Positions 1 to 9,403 of a stretch of 64,000 bases of DNA are shown one piece after another (position 1 is the stretch's first letter; each line of letters opens with the position of its first letter). The DNA comes from Bacteroides zoogleoformans (GTDB taxonomy: Bacteria > Bacteroidota > Bacteroidia > Bacteroidales > Bacteroidaceae). The position numbers and the translations under genes were made by a program. The notes under the pieces are model-generated. The model saw only the letters and a program-made list of their open reading frames with translations. It was not told the DNA's origin and searched no databases. The stretch spans positions 1,653,001-1,717,000 of the forward strand of contig NZ_CP027231.1 in assembly GCF_002998435.1 (NCBI RefSeq), written 5' to 3'.

Positions 1-1548
1 AGGAAGTTTCCGTGTGGCAAGCACCTCTTCGGCGGAAGCACCGATTTTCTTCAAGGAGATGCTGCGCACTCCTCCGGGTTGAGACACGCAGAAGAAGTAT
101 TGATGGCGTTCGTCCTTGAACAGCAGCAGGCCGGCAGCCTCTTTGTCGTCGGAGGGATTGAACAGCATACGGGTGGCAGCCTCAAAATTGTGGTGCTGCA
201 TGCGGCGGGAAACAAACGCGGGGGTATCGCGCTCGGTGGCACTGATATCGGCACACTTCAGCGCCAGATAGCCGGGGGCTGAAGACAAGGAGTACAGACC
301 GGTGGCGGGAGCACGGAGCGTAGTCCATTGCATACCCAACGTTTTACCGTCGAATTCTTCGATTTCCTCAAAATTGCCGAAGGTCACTGTTTCGTTGCGC
401 TTCACGCCGGGACGTTTCAAGACCGGAGGTACGGTCTCGTCGCCCTGCGTCATGTAGGGGAATCCGTCCTCGCTCCAGCGCACGGGCATCAGGAAGGTTT
501 CACGTCCCAAGTTCTCGAACTTGTTGTCGATGGGGCGGCAAGCCAGAAAGACAGCCCACCAATCACCTTCTTTGGTTTGTATCAGGTCGGCATGGCCGGC
601 GCAAGTCACAGGATTGGGGCGCGAACCTGACAGGTGTCTTTGCGTGAGGATAGGGTTTTTGTCCCACGGCGTAAAGGGACCCATCGGAGAGTCGCCACGG
701 AATATCACCTCGGAGTGCCAGTTGCTGGTACCGCCTTCGGCATCCATCAGGAAGTACTTTCCATTTATTTTGTACATGTGAGGGCCTTCAATCCAGATGG
801 GTTTCTCTTCAGGATGCACACCTTTATTTATTAATATCTTGCGAGGGCCGATGGTACGGTCGGTCGCCACATCGAACTCTTGCACGCGTATGGTGCGATG
901 CCCGCTGTATTCGGGTTTGTTGTCCGGTGCGTCATCGTTGTTCACAATATAAGCCCTGCCATCTTCATCGAAGAAGAAAGAGGGGTCGATGCCTCCCACT
1001 TCGGGCAACATGATGGGGTCGGACCATTCACCGAAAGGGTTCCGGGTCTTTACGAAGAAGTTTCCCGCCCCCACGTTGGTGGTGACCATGTAGTAGGTTT
1101 TGTTGTGCGGGTTGTAAGAGATGGCCGGTGCGAAGATACCGCCACTGACGTGCTGGCCTTTCATGTTGACCAACTGCGAGGGACGAGTGAGCACATGGCC
1201 TACCTGCCGCCAGTTCACCAAATCCGTACTGTGAAAGATGGGCACTCCGGGGAAGAAGGTGAAAGTGGAAGTAACAAGGAAGTAATCCCCCTCGCCATTG
1301 GTGCAGATACTGGGATCGGAATACCAACCCGGAAGGATGGGATTGTAGAACGACTCGGCATCGGGCAGCGGATGCTCTTTATAAAAGGTATCTTCTCCTT
1401 TGTAGGTGAAGCGGTCGAACATAGCCGTTGACTTTGCCACAACCGGAGTTCTGCCTACCCCCGCAGTGGAAGAAGCGCAAGAAAATCCCGACATACAGGA
1501 AAGGACGAACAAGGCCGCCAGAAGTTTGGAGTTTTGTCTCTTTTTCAT
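1..1548 (-). CDS. GH43 family glycosidase lipoprotein (beta-xylosidase-like), 3' end missing
   Basis: Reading from ATG at 1548, 516 codons are open to the window edge, so the C-terminus is missing. Residues 1-24 are a signal peptide ending in a Cys (GFSC), so a surface or periplasmic lipoprotein is likely. The five-bladed GH43 catalytic domain starts near residue 68 (NPILPGWYSDPSI). The expected triad is visible: Asp78 in WYSDPS (general base), Asp188 in GGIDPSFF (pKa modulator) and Glu254 in IWIEGPHMY (general acid). After about residue 350 comes a beta-sandwich-like region of the kind found in xylosidase-type GH43 proteins. Family knowledge suggests release of xylose or arabinose from plant side chains; the exact substrate cannot be read from sequence. 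It has its own -7 box upstream and no visible partner inside the window. Confidence 0.88.
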   Translation of the reverse strand, partial: MKKRQNSKLLAALFVLSCMSGFSCASSTAGVGRTPVVAKSTAMFDRFTYKGEDTFYKEHPLPDAESFYNPILPGWYSDPSICTNGEGDYFLVTSTFTFFPGVPIFHSTDLVNWRQVGHVLTRPSQLVNMKGQHVSGGIFAPAISYNPHNKTYYMVTTNVGAGNFFVKTRNPFGEWSDPIMLPEVGGIDPSFFFDEDGRAYIVNNDDAPDNKPEYSGHRTIRVQEFDVATDRTIGPRKILINKGVHPEEKPIWIEGPHMYKINGKYFLMDAEGGTSNWHSEVIFRGDSPMGPFTPWDKNPILTQRHLSGSRPNPVTCAGHADLIQTKEGDWWAVFLACRPIDNKFENLGRETFLMPVRWSEDGFPYMTQGDETVPPVLKRPGVKRNETVTFGNFEEIEEFDGKTLGMQWTTLRAPATGLYSLSSAPGYLALKCADISATERDTPAFVSRRMQHHNFEAATRMLFNPSDDKEAAGLLLFKDERHQYFFCVSQPGGVRSISLKKIGASAEEVLATRKLP

Positions 1549-1596
1549 CAGAAGCAGATTTTATGATTAACGTTTTGTTTTATTTTTCCGGATGAG

Positions 1597-1604
1597 CAAA
1601 GATA
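1597..1604 (-). promoter_or_regulatory. -7 box (TATCTTTG) for the GH43 gene
   Basis: A perfect Bacteroides TAnnTTTG -7 element on the minus strand, about 50 bases upstream of the GH43 start codon. No clear -33 TTTG was found at the usual distance. Confidence 0.55.
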
Positions 1605-1871
1605 GAGCATATGCGTATACGACCGTTATTATTATGATACACGTTTCTTTGATTGTGCTACATGTTTCTTTTCTATGTTACATTTCTTTTTCCCCATATT
1701 ACATCAAACCATATTAATCACGTGGTCTTTAGCAAGATAACATGCTAAGGATAAAAGTGACATACGAGAAACAAGTATGCGCCACCTCAAATCCTGGCAA
1801 GACCGGACAAAGAATGCACTTGCTTTGCACGAACCGCGCAGCAGGCAGCAATAAGGCTGTTTCTTTATGCT

Positions 1872-2228
1872 TCATTGACAACACGTGCACTTTCCAAAAC
1901 AAAACAGTTGGAGGAACAGCATCATCTCAACCGCAACCCTGGAATCAAGCTCAACAAAGCGGTTGTATGAAAGCTGACTTGGGAACAAATCACGCAAGTA
2001 CACCTTGACATAAAAGAGGTAATAATGCTTGAAATTGCGGAAAGTGTTGAAGTGGAAACAGATGAGAATTGTCATGATCTCGGCACGGCTCATGCTCCAT
2101 TGGCGCTTACGGTGCTTGCGTCCGTCTGCCTCACAAATGGCCATACGGGATATCTCTTTGTCATATTCCTGGCAAAAATCATCGATAATACAGAAAATTC
2201 CAGTAATTTTGTTCTTGGTAATCTCCAT
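1872..2228 (-). pseudogene. IS982-family transposase, N-terminal remnant
   Basis: 118 codons resembling the N-terminus of IS982-family transposases: a start like MEITKNKITGIFCIIDDFC, then RAEIMTILICFHFNTFRNFKHYYLFY and LFPSQLSYNRFVEL. Intact family members are about 290-300 residues and carry the DDE catalytic core after this part. Here the frame stops just after FGKCT, and none of the three frames downstream continues the family pattern. It is therefore a decayed insertion sequence. No terminal inverted repeats could be recognised. The rest of the 1549-2493 gap holds only promoter-like elements and nothing else recognisable. Confidence 0.75.
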
Positions 2229-2437
2229 AACTATAGTCTCCTTTGAATTTATAATTATTTGATTTACAGCAATAAAGGTTCTAAAAATATTAAGATTACC
2301 AACTTCTTAAGCAACGTTTCTTATCCCTAATTCAGGTTTATAATAACAGAGAATATTTGCACTTCTTAGTGGAACTTATCAAGTGACAAGGGGAGTTTTT
2401 TGTTTCTCCGTTTTGCCTGAGTTCGGCAATTTTTTCG

Positions 2438-2445
2438 TACGTTTG
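2438..2445 (+). promoter_or_regulatory. -7 box (TACGTTTG) for the nucleotidyltransferase gene
   Basis: A perfect TAnnTTTG element 48 bases before the ATG at 2494. A TTTTG sits at 2411-2415, 22 bases upstream, and could serve as the -33 element. Confidence 0.6.
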
Positions 2446-2493
2446 CAGGTGCAATCAACGCTGATACACTAACCTTTTTTAATAACAACTGAC

Positions 2494-3405
2494 ATGAAAC
2501 CAACTTTATTCTTACTGGCCGCCGGTATGGGCAGCCGTTACGGTGGCTTGAAACAGCTGGACGGACTGGGTCCCAACGGTGAAACAATCATGGATTATTC
2601 CATTTACGACGCTATCAATGCCGGCTTCGGCAAACTCGTTTTCGTTATCCGCAAGGATTTCGAGCAAGATTTTCGCGACAAGATTATTTCCAAATACGAA
2701 GGACACATCCCGTGCGAACTGGTATTCCAGTCCATCGACGCCCTGCCCGAAGGGTTCACCTGCCCCGAAGGACGCACCAAACCGTGGGGTACGAACCATG
2801 CCGTCATGATGGGAGCCGACGTGATAAAAGAACCTTTTGCCGTAATCAACTGCGACGACTTCTATGGCCGCGATTCCTTCCAAGTGATGGGCAAATTCCT
2901 TTCTGCCCTGCCCGAAGGTTCGAAGAATGTCTACTCCATGGTGGGTTTCCGCATCGGCAATACGCTGAGCGAAAGCGGTACAGTGTCTCGCGGGCTTTGC
3001 GGAACGGATGCCGGCAACCTGCTGACTTCCGTGGTAGAGCGTACCAAGATTCAGCGCATGGACAGCGAAGTGAAATACATCGACGACAACGGCGAGTGGG
3101 CTGTTACTCCTGAGACTACTCCGGTCAGCATGAACTTCTGGGGCTTTACTCCCGACTATTTTGCTTACAGCGCCGATTTCTTCAAGACCTTCCTCAGCGA
3201 CCCGAAGAACATGGAGAACCTCAAGAGCGAGTTTTTCATCCCCTTGATGGTGGACAAACTGATTCATGACGGTACGGCGACCTGCGAAGTGCTCGATACG
3301 ACCAGCAAGTGGTTCGGCGTCACTTATCCGGAAGACCGCCAAAGCGTGGTGGACAAGATTCAGGCATTGGTGGATGCGGGCGAATATCCTGCCAAGCTGT
3401 TCTAA
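2494..3405 (+). CDS. NTP_transferase-family nucleotidyltransferase (sugar-1-phosphate type)
   Basis: 303 residues. The N-terminus LLAAGMGSRYGGLKQLDGLG is the nucleotide-binding GxGxRxxxxK loop of the NDP-sugar pyrophosphorylase superfamily. VINCDDFYGRD near residue 116 is the metal-binding Asp motif, preceded by KPWGTNHAVMMGADVI. The fold suggests transfer of a nucleotidyl group to a sugar phosphate or related acceptor. The sequence is not close enough to RmlA, GalU or GlmU to name the substrate. It has its own promoter-like element and stands alone ahead of the ABC-F gene, so context does not help. The start is clear: the glycine-rich loop begins at residue 8. Confidence 0.8.
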   Translation: MKPTLFLLAAGMGSRYGGLKQLDGLGPNGETIMDYSIYDAINAGFGKLVFVIRKDFEQDFRDKIISKYEGHIPCELVFQSIDALPEGFTCPEGRTKPWGTNHAVMMGADVIKEPFAVINCDDFYGRDSFQVMGKFLSALPEGSKNVYSMVGFRIGNTLSESGTVSRGLCGTDAGNLLTSVVERTKIQRMDSEVKYIDDNGEWAVTPETTPVSMNFWGFTPDYFAYSADFFKTFLSDPKNMENLKSEFFIPLMVDKLIHDGTATCEVLDTTSKWFGVTYPEDRQSVVDKIQALVDAGEYPAKLF

Positions 3406-3464
3406 GTCCTCCGCCTTATTGAAAGACTTATCATAAAGGTATTCCGCAAATATCTTTACACTAT

Positions 3465-3575
3465 CTGTAAGCACGGGTCTCACTGGTTTCACGGTCTCTT
3501 CATGGCCGTGCCCGTTCTGTGAAGTCCGTGCTTGCCGCATTGTCTTGCGGATGTTCCAAGCAGTTTTTAAGGCTA
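3465..3575 (+). other. Structured intergenic region, possible small RNA or leader
   Basis: A near-consensus -7 box TATCTTTA lies at 3451-3458. Just after it an 8-bp stem AAGCACGG (3469-3476) pairs with CCGTGCTT (3526-3533), enclosing CACGG (3490-3494) with CCGTG (3506-3510). A second hairpin CCGCA/TGCGG occupies 3535-3550, and TTTTT follows near 3565. The orientation is inferred from the box and T-run. It could be a small RNA or a leader of the ABC-F gene. Confidence 0.35.
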
Positions 3576-3601
3576 TCGGGAGTTATGTATTTGGAAATCG
3601 T

Positions 3602-3609
3602 TATCTTTG
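3602..3609 (+). promoter_or_regulatory. -7 box (TATCTTTG) for the ABC-F gene
   Basis: A perfect TAnnTTTG element 30 bases before the ATG at 3640. This makes a short 5' leader likely. Confidence 0.6.
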
Positions 3610-3639
3610 CCACTCTAAAACGATTATTTCATTGACATT

Positions 3640-5619
3640 ATGATATCAGTAGAAGGATTGAAGGTGGAGTTTAACGCCACACCTCTATTCGAAGACATCT
3701 CTTACGTTATCAATAAAAAAGACCGCATAGCCCTTGTGGGCAAGAACGGTGCGGGAAAGTCCACCATGCTCAAGATTCTGGCAGGCTTGCAGCAACCCAC
3801 TGCGGGCACTGTGTCCGTTCCCCGCGAATGTACCGTCGGCTACCTGCCGCAGGTGATGGTGCTCAGCGATAAGCGCACCGTGATGCAGGAGGCCGAACTT
3901 GCTTTCGAGCACATCTTCGAGATGCAGGCCGACATAGACCGCATGAGCCGCCAGCTGGCCGAGCGCACCGATTATGAAAGCGAGGACTACCGGAAACTGA
4001 TTGACCGCTTCACGCACGAAAACGAGCGCTTCCTGATGATGGGCGGTACCAACTATCGTGCCGAAATAGAGCGCACCTTGCAGGGGCTTGGCTTCAGGCG
4101 TACGGATTTCGACCGCCCCACCGGCGAGTTCTCGGGCGGGTGGCGCATGCGCATCGAGCTTGCCAAGTTGCTGCTTCGCCGTCCCGACGTGTTGCTGCTC
4201 GACGAGCCTACCAACCACCTCGACATAGAGAGCATACAGTGGCTGGAGAATTTCCTCTCCACCCGTGCCAATGCGGTGGTGCTCGTCAGCCACGACCGCG
4301 CTTTCCTGAACAACGTAACCACCCGCACCATCGAGATTACTTGCGGACGCATTTACGACTATAAAGTGAAGTACGACGAGTTTGTGGCACTCCGTAAGGA
4401 ACGCCGCGAACAGCAACTCCGCGCTTACGAGAATCAGCAGAAGCAGATACAGGACACGGAGGATTTCATCGAGCGTTTCCGCTACAAGGCCACCAAAGCC
4501 GTGCAGGTGCAGAGCCGCATCAAGCAACTGGAAAAGATAGAACGCATTGAGGTGGACGAAGAGGATAACTCGGCGCTTCGCTTGAAGTTTGTGTGCAGCA
4601 GCCGCAGCGGAAACTATCCGCTCATTTGCGAGGATGTGGCCAAGGCATACGGCGGGCATGTCATTTTTCATGACGTAAACCTGACCATCAACCGGGGAGA
4701 AAAAGTGGCTTTTGTGGGTAAGAACGGAGAAGGAAAATCCACGCTGGTAAAATGTATCATGGACGAGATTAGCGATTATACCGGGAAGCTGACGCTGGGC
4801 CACAACGTGCAAATCGGCTATTTCGCACAGAACCAAGCCCAATTGCTGGATGGCGAACGGACGGTGTTCGATACGATAGACCGTGTGGCCGTAGGAGATA
4901 TCCGGCTGAAAATACGCGACATACTCGGTGCTTTCATGTTCGGCGGCGAGGCTTCGGACAAAAAAGTGAAAGTGCTTTCGGGCGGAGAGCGTACACGGCT
5001 TGCCATGATTAAACTGTTGCTCGAACCGGTGAACTTCCTGATTCTGGACGAACCGACCAACCACCTTGACATGCGTTCCAAGGATGTGCTGAAGGAGGCG
5101 ATTCGTGATTTTGACGGCACGGTGATTATTGTCAGCCACGACCGTGATTTTCTGGACGGGCTGGCGACTAAAGTATATGAGTTCGGTGGAGGATTGGTGA
5201 AAGAACACCTTTGCGGCATTTACGAGTTCTTGCAAAAGAAACAACTGGAAAACCTCAATGAGTTGCAACCGGTATTTGCTTCTTCGGCAGGAGAAGCGGG
5301 AAGCGCCGGTAAGGAAAGAAAGGCGGACGTAAAAGAAAACGAGACCGGCCGGTTCTCTGCGGCTAAACTCTCGTATGAGGGGCAGAAGGAACTCAACAAG
5401 AGATTGAAGAAGCTGGAACGCCGCGTGGCCGACTGTGAAGCGGAGATAGGAGAGATAGAATCGGCCATTGCCATCATAGAAGATAAGATGGCAACGCCGG
5501 AAGGCGCGTCGGACATGTCTCTCTACGAACAGCATCAAAAACTGAAATCCCGGCTCGACAGTGTGATGGAAGAGTGGGATGCGGCCTCTTCCGAATGGGA
5601 GGAGGCAAAACGACAATGA
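3640..5619 (+). CDS. ABC-F family ATPase (ribosome-associated type)
   Basis: 659 residues with two ABC domains and no membrane segments, as in ABC-F proteins that act on the ribosome rather than in transport. Domain 1 has Walker A GKNGAGKST near residue 37, the signature FSGGWRMRIELAKLLL and Walker B DVLLLDEPTNHLD. Domain 2 has GKNGEGKST near residue 364, LSGGERTRLAMIKLLL and NFLILDEPTNHLD. The linker between them is charged and helical (RKERREQQLRAYENQQKQIQ), as expected for the P-site tRNA interaction motif. The C-terminal 110 residues form a coiled coil rich in Lys and Glu, as in Uup/YdiF-like members. Whether it is a housekeeping translation factor or gives antibiotic protection cannot be told from sequence. 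Confidence 0.9.
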   Translation: MISVEGLKVEFNATPLFEDISYVINKKDRIALVGKNGAGKSTMLKILAGLQQPTAGTVSVPRECTVGYLPQVMVLSDKRTVMQEAELAFEHIFEMQADIDRMSRQLAERTDYESEDYRKLIDRFTHENERFLMMGGTNYRAEIERTLQGLGFRRTDFDRPTGEFSGGWRMRIELAKLLLRRPDVLLLDEPTNHLDIESIQWLENFLSTRANAVVLVSHDRAFLNNVTTRTIEITCGRIYDYKVKYDEFVALRKERREQQLRAYENQQKQIQDTEDFIERFRYKATKAVQVQSRIKQLEKIERIEVDEEDNSALRLKFVCSSRSGNYPLICEDVAKAYGGHVIFHDVNLTINRGEKVAFVGKNGEGKSTLVKCIMDEISDYTGKLTLGHNVQIGYFAQNQAQLLDGERTVFDTIDRVAVGDIRLKIRDILGAFMFGGEASDKKVKVLSGGERTRLAMIKLLLEPVNFLILDEPTNHLDMRSKDVLKEAIRDFDGTVIIVSHDRDFLDGLATKVYEFGGGLVKEHLCGIYEFLQKKQLENLNELQPVFASSAGEAGSAGKERKADVKENETGRFSAAKLSYEGQKELNKRLKKLERRVADCEAEIGEIESAIAIIEDKMATPEGASDMSLYEQHQKLKSRLDSVMEEWDAASSEWEEAKRQ

Positions 5620-5645
5620 CGTTTTTATAACCTAATTTTCATAGT

Positions 5646-7682
5646 ATGAGGAAAAAACATTTACTACCCTTTGCGGCATTCTGCCTGATGGCGGCATCCT
5701 GCAGTACAGGCAAGCAACAGACCGAGCTTACAGCCGGTATTCAGCTTGCCAATCTTGACACAATGGCTCTGCCCGGTACCGATTTTTATCAATACGCCTG
5801 CGGCGGCTGGGTAAAAAACAATCCGATTCCGGCGGAATACTCTCAGTATGGTTCTTTTACCATTCTTGCGGAAAACAACCGCAAGCAGATACAAGGGCTT
5901 ATCGAGGAGTTGGCGTCCGCTCCGCACGAAGCGGGCAGTGTGGCGCAGAAAATCGGTGATTTGTATAAGATTGTGATGGATAGCGTGAAGCTGAATCAAG
6001 ACGGTGTGGTCCCCATTAAGACCGAACTCGACAGACTGGGCTCCTTGAAGGACACGAAACAAGTGTATGCGCTTTTGGGCGAACTGCAACGAAAAGGCAT
6101 CGTGGCCTACAATATCCTCTATGTGGGTGCCGACGAGATGAACAGCAGCATGAATGCAGCCCAGACCTATCAGGCCGGTTTGAGCATGGGCGAGCGCGAA
6201 TACTATCTGGAGAATGACGCTGCCACTGCGCGAATTCGTGAAGCATTCCGCTTGCATGTGCAGAAGATGTTCCTGCTGGCAGGCTTTGATGAGGCGGTGG
6301 CCAAGCAGGGAATGGAAGTGGTGATGGAGGTGGAAACACGCCTTGCCAAAGCCTACCGCTCGCGCACGGAGCTGCGCGATCCGCATGCCAATTACAACAA
6401 GATGTCCATGGAAGAGCTGAAGAAGAATTACCCTACTTTTGATTGGGACGCCTATTTGTCTGCCTTAGGACTGAAAAATGTGAAAGAAATCATCATCGGC
6501 CAGCCTGCTTCGTTGAAGGCTGCTGCCGACATCCTGAATACGCTTCCTGTGACACGGCAAGGCCTTTACTTGCAGTGGAAATTGATTGACGCTGCGGCAA
6601 GTCATCTGAACGATGCCCTGGCCGAACAGAATTTCGATTTCTACGAGCGCACCATGAGCGGCACACAAGAGATGCAACCCCGTTGGAAGAGAGCGGTAAG
6701 CACCGTTAGCGCGGCTTTAGGCGAAGCCGTGGGGCAGATGTACGTTGAGAAGTACTTTCCGGCTGCTGCCAAAGAACGTATGGTGGCTTTAGTGAAAAAC
6801 TTGCAGGAGAGCTTGGGCGAACGCATAAAGAACCTGCAATGGATGAGTGACTCCACGAAAGTTAAAGCGCTGGAGAAATTAGCCACTTTCCATGTGAAAA
6901 TCGGGTATCCGGACAAATGGAAAGACTATTCCACTTTGGAAATCAAGAACGATTCTTATTGGGCAAACATGGAGCGTGCCAGCGAGTGGGAACACGCTGA
7001 AATGATAGCCAAAATGGGTAAACCGGTAGACAGGGATGAATGGGGCATGACACCGCAAACCGTCAATGCCTATTACAATCCCACCACGAACGAAATCTGT
7101 TTCCCGGCAGGTATCTTGCAATACCCCTTCTTCGACATGAATGCGGACGATGCCTTCAATTACGGTGCCATTGGTGTGGTGATAGGTCATGAGATGACTC
7201 ACGGATTCGATGACCAAGGACGCCAGTACGACAAGGACGGTAACTTGAAAGACTGGTGGACGGCTGAAGACTCCAAGCGTTTCGACGAGCGCACTCAAAC
7301 GATGGTGAACTTCTTCGACAGTATCGAGGTGGCTCCGGGGGTACATGCCAACGGACGCATGACCTTGGGCGAGAACATTGCCGACCACGGCGGATTGCAG
7401 GTCTCTTATCAGGCATTCAAGAAAGCCACAGCTACCGCTCCGCTCGCTGTGAAAGACGGCTTTACGCCCGAACAACGCTTCTTCCTCGCATACTCCAGTG
7501 TGTGGGCCAACAATATCCGTCCCGAAGAGGTGCTGAACCGTACTAAAAGTGATGTCCATTCGCTTGGCAAGTGGCGTGTGAACGGTGCGTTGCCACATAT
7601 CGGCGCATGGTACGAGGCATTCAATGTCACGGAGAAAGATCCGATGTTCCTACCGGTAGAAACGCGCGTTTCTATTTGGTAA
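5646..7682 (+). CDS. M13 family zinc metallopeptidase (PepO/neprilysin type), lipoprotein
   Basis: 678 residues, the usual length for bacterial M13 enzymes. The N-terminus MRKKHLLPFAAFCLMAASCS is a lipoprotein signal with Cys19 as the likely lipidated residue. The catalytic zinc motif is HEMTH at residues 515-519 (VVIGHEMTHGFDDQGRQYD). The third zinc ligand is Glu576 in ENIADHGGL. The N-terminal M13 domain begins with DFYQYACGGWVKNNPIP near residue 46. The family cleaves short peptides; the cell location inferred is the periplasm or outer membrane. It starts 26 bases after the ABC-F gene and may be co-transcribed with it. A terminator follows. Confidence 0.92.
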   Translation: MRKKHLLPFAAFCLMAASCSTGKQQTELTAGIQLANLDTMALPGTDFYQYACGGWVKNNPIPAEYSQYGSFTILAENNRKQIQGLIEELASAPHEAGSVAQKIGDLYKIVMDSVKLNQDGVVPIKTELDRLGSLKDTKQVYALLGELQRKGIVAYNILYVGADEMNSSMNAAQTYQAGLSMGEREYYLENDAATARIREAFRLHVQKMFLLAGFDEAVAKQGMEVVMEVETRLAKAYRSRTELRDPHANYNKMSMEELKKNYPTFDWDAYLSALGLKNVKEIIIGQPASLKAAADILNTLPVTRQGLYLQWKLIDAAASHLNDALAEQNFDFYERTMSGTQEMQPRWKRAVSTVSAALGEAVGQMYVEKYFPAAAKERMVALVKNLQESLGERIKNLQWMSDSTKVKALEKLATFHVKIGYPDKWKDYSTLEIKNDSYWANMERASEWEHAEMIAKMGKPVDRDEWGMTPQTVNAYYNPTTNEICFPAGILQYPFFDMNADDAFNYGAIGVVIGHEMTHGFDDQGRQYDKDGNLKDWWTAEDSKRFDERTQTMVNFFDSIEVAPGVHANGRMTLGENIADHGGLQVSYQAFKKATATAPLAVKDGFTPEQRFFLAYSSVWANNIRPEEVLNRTKSDVHSLGKWRVNGALPHIGAWYEAFNVTEKDPMFLPVETRVSIW

Positions 7683-7704
7683 GGCAAAAAAGATGCTTAT
7701 TGAG

Positions 7705-7740
7705 AAAGGCGGCAAACCGGTGACGGGTGTCGCCTTTTTT
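7705..7740 (+). terminator. Rho-independent terminator after the M13 peptidase gene
   Basis: AAAGGCG (7705-7711) pairs with CGCCTTT, followed directly by a run of T up to 7740. It separates the peptidase gene from purH. Confidence 0.75.
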
Positions 7741-7792
7741 AATTATGCCTAATTTATTGTATATGAATGTATGTACGAATAAACAAAATTTG

Positions 7793-7800
7793 TAACTTTG
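7793..7800 (+). promoter_or_regulatory. -7 box (TAACTTTG) for purH and the mre operon
   Basis: A perfect TAnnTTTG element 49 bases upstream of the purH ATG and just after a terminator. It is the natural promoter for purH and perhaps for the whole purH-mre-rod run. Confidence 0.6.
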
Positions 7801-7849
7801 CACATTCAGAATAGTATATACATACGCATACTTTTTAATACGCAAATCC

Positions 7850-9373
7850 ATGTCTGAAACAAAAAGAATCAAAACAGCTTTGGTATCCGTTTACCATAAG
7901 GAAGGTTTGGACGAAATCATCACCAAACTACACGAAGAAGGGGTCGAATTTCTTTCGACCGGAGGCACCCGACAATTTATAGAGTCCTTGGGCTATCCCT
8001 GTAAAGCTGTGGAGGATCTCACTTCTTATCCTTCCATCTTGGGCGGACGCGTAAAGACGTTGCATCCGAAGGTCTTCGGCGGTATCCTTTGCCGTCGCGG
8101 ATTGGAGCAGGATATGCAGCAAATCGGTAAATATGATATTCCCGAAATAGACCTTGTCATCGTCGACCTTTATCCGTTCGAGGCTACTGTTGCCGGCGGT
8201 GCCGATGAACCGGCCATTATCGAGAAGATAGACATAGGCGGTATCTCTTTGATTCGTGCTGCAGCCAAGAATTATAGCGACGTGGTTATCGTTGCTTCGC
8301 AGGTTCAGTATCAGCCGTTCCGCGATATGTTGATGGAACACGGCGCCGTTACTTCGCTCGAAGAACGCCGTTGGTTTGCCAAAGAAGCCTTTGCCGTTTC
8401 TTCCCACTACGACTCGGCCATCTTCAACTACTTTGATGCCGAGGAAGGCTCGGCGTTCCGCCAATCGGCCAATAATCAGAAAATGTTGCGCTATGGTGAG
8501 AATCCGCATCAAAAGGGGTATTTCTACGGAAACCTCGATGCCATGTTCGACCAGATTCATGGAAAAGAAATCTCGTACAACAACCTGCTTGACATCAATG
8601 CGGCCGTCGACTTGATAGACGAATTCGATGATGTCACTTTTGCCATTCTGAAGCACAACAATGCTTGTGGCCTGGCTTCCCGTCCCACCGTTCTGGAAGC
8701 ATGGAAAGATGCCCTTGCCGGTGACCCGGTATCTGCTTTTGGAGGTGTGCTCATCACCAATGCGGTGATTGACAAGGCTGTTGCCGAAGAAATCAATAAG
8801 ATTTTCTTTGAAGTGATTATCGCTCCCGATTATGACGTGGATGCGTTGGAAATCCTCGGCCAGAAGAAGAACCGGATTATCCTTGTGCGTAAACAGACGG
8901 CTCTGCCCAAGAAGCAGTTCCGCTCTTTGTTGAACGGTGTGCTGGTGCAGGACCGTGATCTGAAGGTAGAAACGCATGACGATTTGAAGACGGTTACCGC
9001 AAAGACGCCCACCGCTCAAGAAACGGAAGATATGCTTTTTGCGAATAAGATTGTGAAAAACAGTAAGTCGAACGCTATTGTGTTGGCTAAAGGCAAGCAG
9101 TTGCTGGCAAGCGGTGTGGGGCAGACCAGCCGTGTGGATGCGTTGAAGCAGGCCATCGAGAAAGCCAAGACTTTCGGGTTCGACCTGCATGGTGCCGTCA
9201 TGGCAAGCGATGCTTTCTTCCCCTTCCCCGACTGTGTGGAAATAGCGGGCAACGAAGGAGTGACGGCCGTTATTCAGCCGGGTGGAAGCATCAAGGACGA
9301 ACTGTCGTTTGAATATTGCAATGAACATGGCATTGCAATGGTCATTACAGGCTTCCGTCATTTTAAACACTAA
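7850..9373 (+). CDS. purH: Bifunctional AICAR formyltransferase / IMP cyclohydrolase
   Basis: 507 residues, full length. It performs the last two steps of purine synthesis: formylation of AICAR with 10-formyl-THF and ring closure to IMP. The N-terminal MGS-like cyclohydrolase domain shows ALVSVYHKEGLDEII, FLSTGGT and SILGGRVKTLHPKVFGGIL. The C-terminal transformylase domain shows LRYGENPHQKG, ILKHNNACGLA, PVSAFGG and the ending DAFFPFPDCVEIAGNEGVTAVIQPGGSI. The mreB gene starts 30 bases downstream on the same strand, so co-transcription with the rod-shape genes is likely. Confidence 0.97.
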   Translation: MSETKRIKTALVSVYHKEGLDEIITKLHEEGVEFLSTGGTRQFIESLGYPCKAVEDLTSYPSILGGRVKTLHPKVFGGILCRRGLEQDMQQIGKYDIPEIDLVIVDLYPFEATVAGGADEPAIIEKIDIGGISLIRAAAKNYSDVVIVASQVQYQPFRDMLMEHGAVTSLEERRWFAKEAFAVSSHYDSAIFNYFDAEEGSAFRQSANNQKMLRYGENPHQKGYFYGNLDAMFDQIHGKEISYNNLLDINAAVDLIDEFDDVTFAILKHNNACGLASRPTVLEAWKDALAGDPVSAFGGVLITNAVIDKAVAEEINKIFFEVIIAPDYDVDALEILGQKKNRIILVRKQTALPKKQFRSLLNGVLVQDRDLKVETHDDLKTVTAKTPTAQETEDMLFANKIVKNSKSNAIVLAKGKQLLASGVGQTSRVDALKQAIEKAKTFGFDLHGAVMASDAFFPFPDCVEIAGNEGVTAVIQPGGSIKDELSFEYCNEHGIAMVITGFRHFKH

Positions 9374-9403
9374 TTGTAATAACCTATAATAAAGTATCGT
9401 TAG

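Noticed and set aside
3685..5616. A 643-codon open frame antisense to the ABC-F gene
   Set aside because: It mirrors codon bias of the real gene on the other strand and shows no family motif; the ABC-F protein is certain.
7928..9370. A 480-codon open frame antisense to purH
   Set aside because: It lies wholly within purH, has no recognisable domain and is a by-product of base composition.
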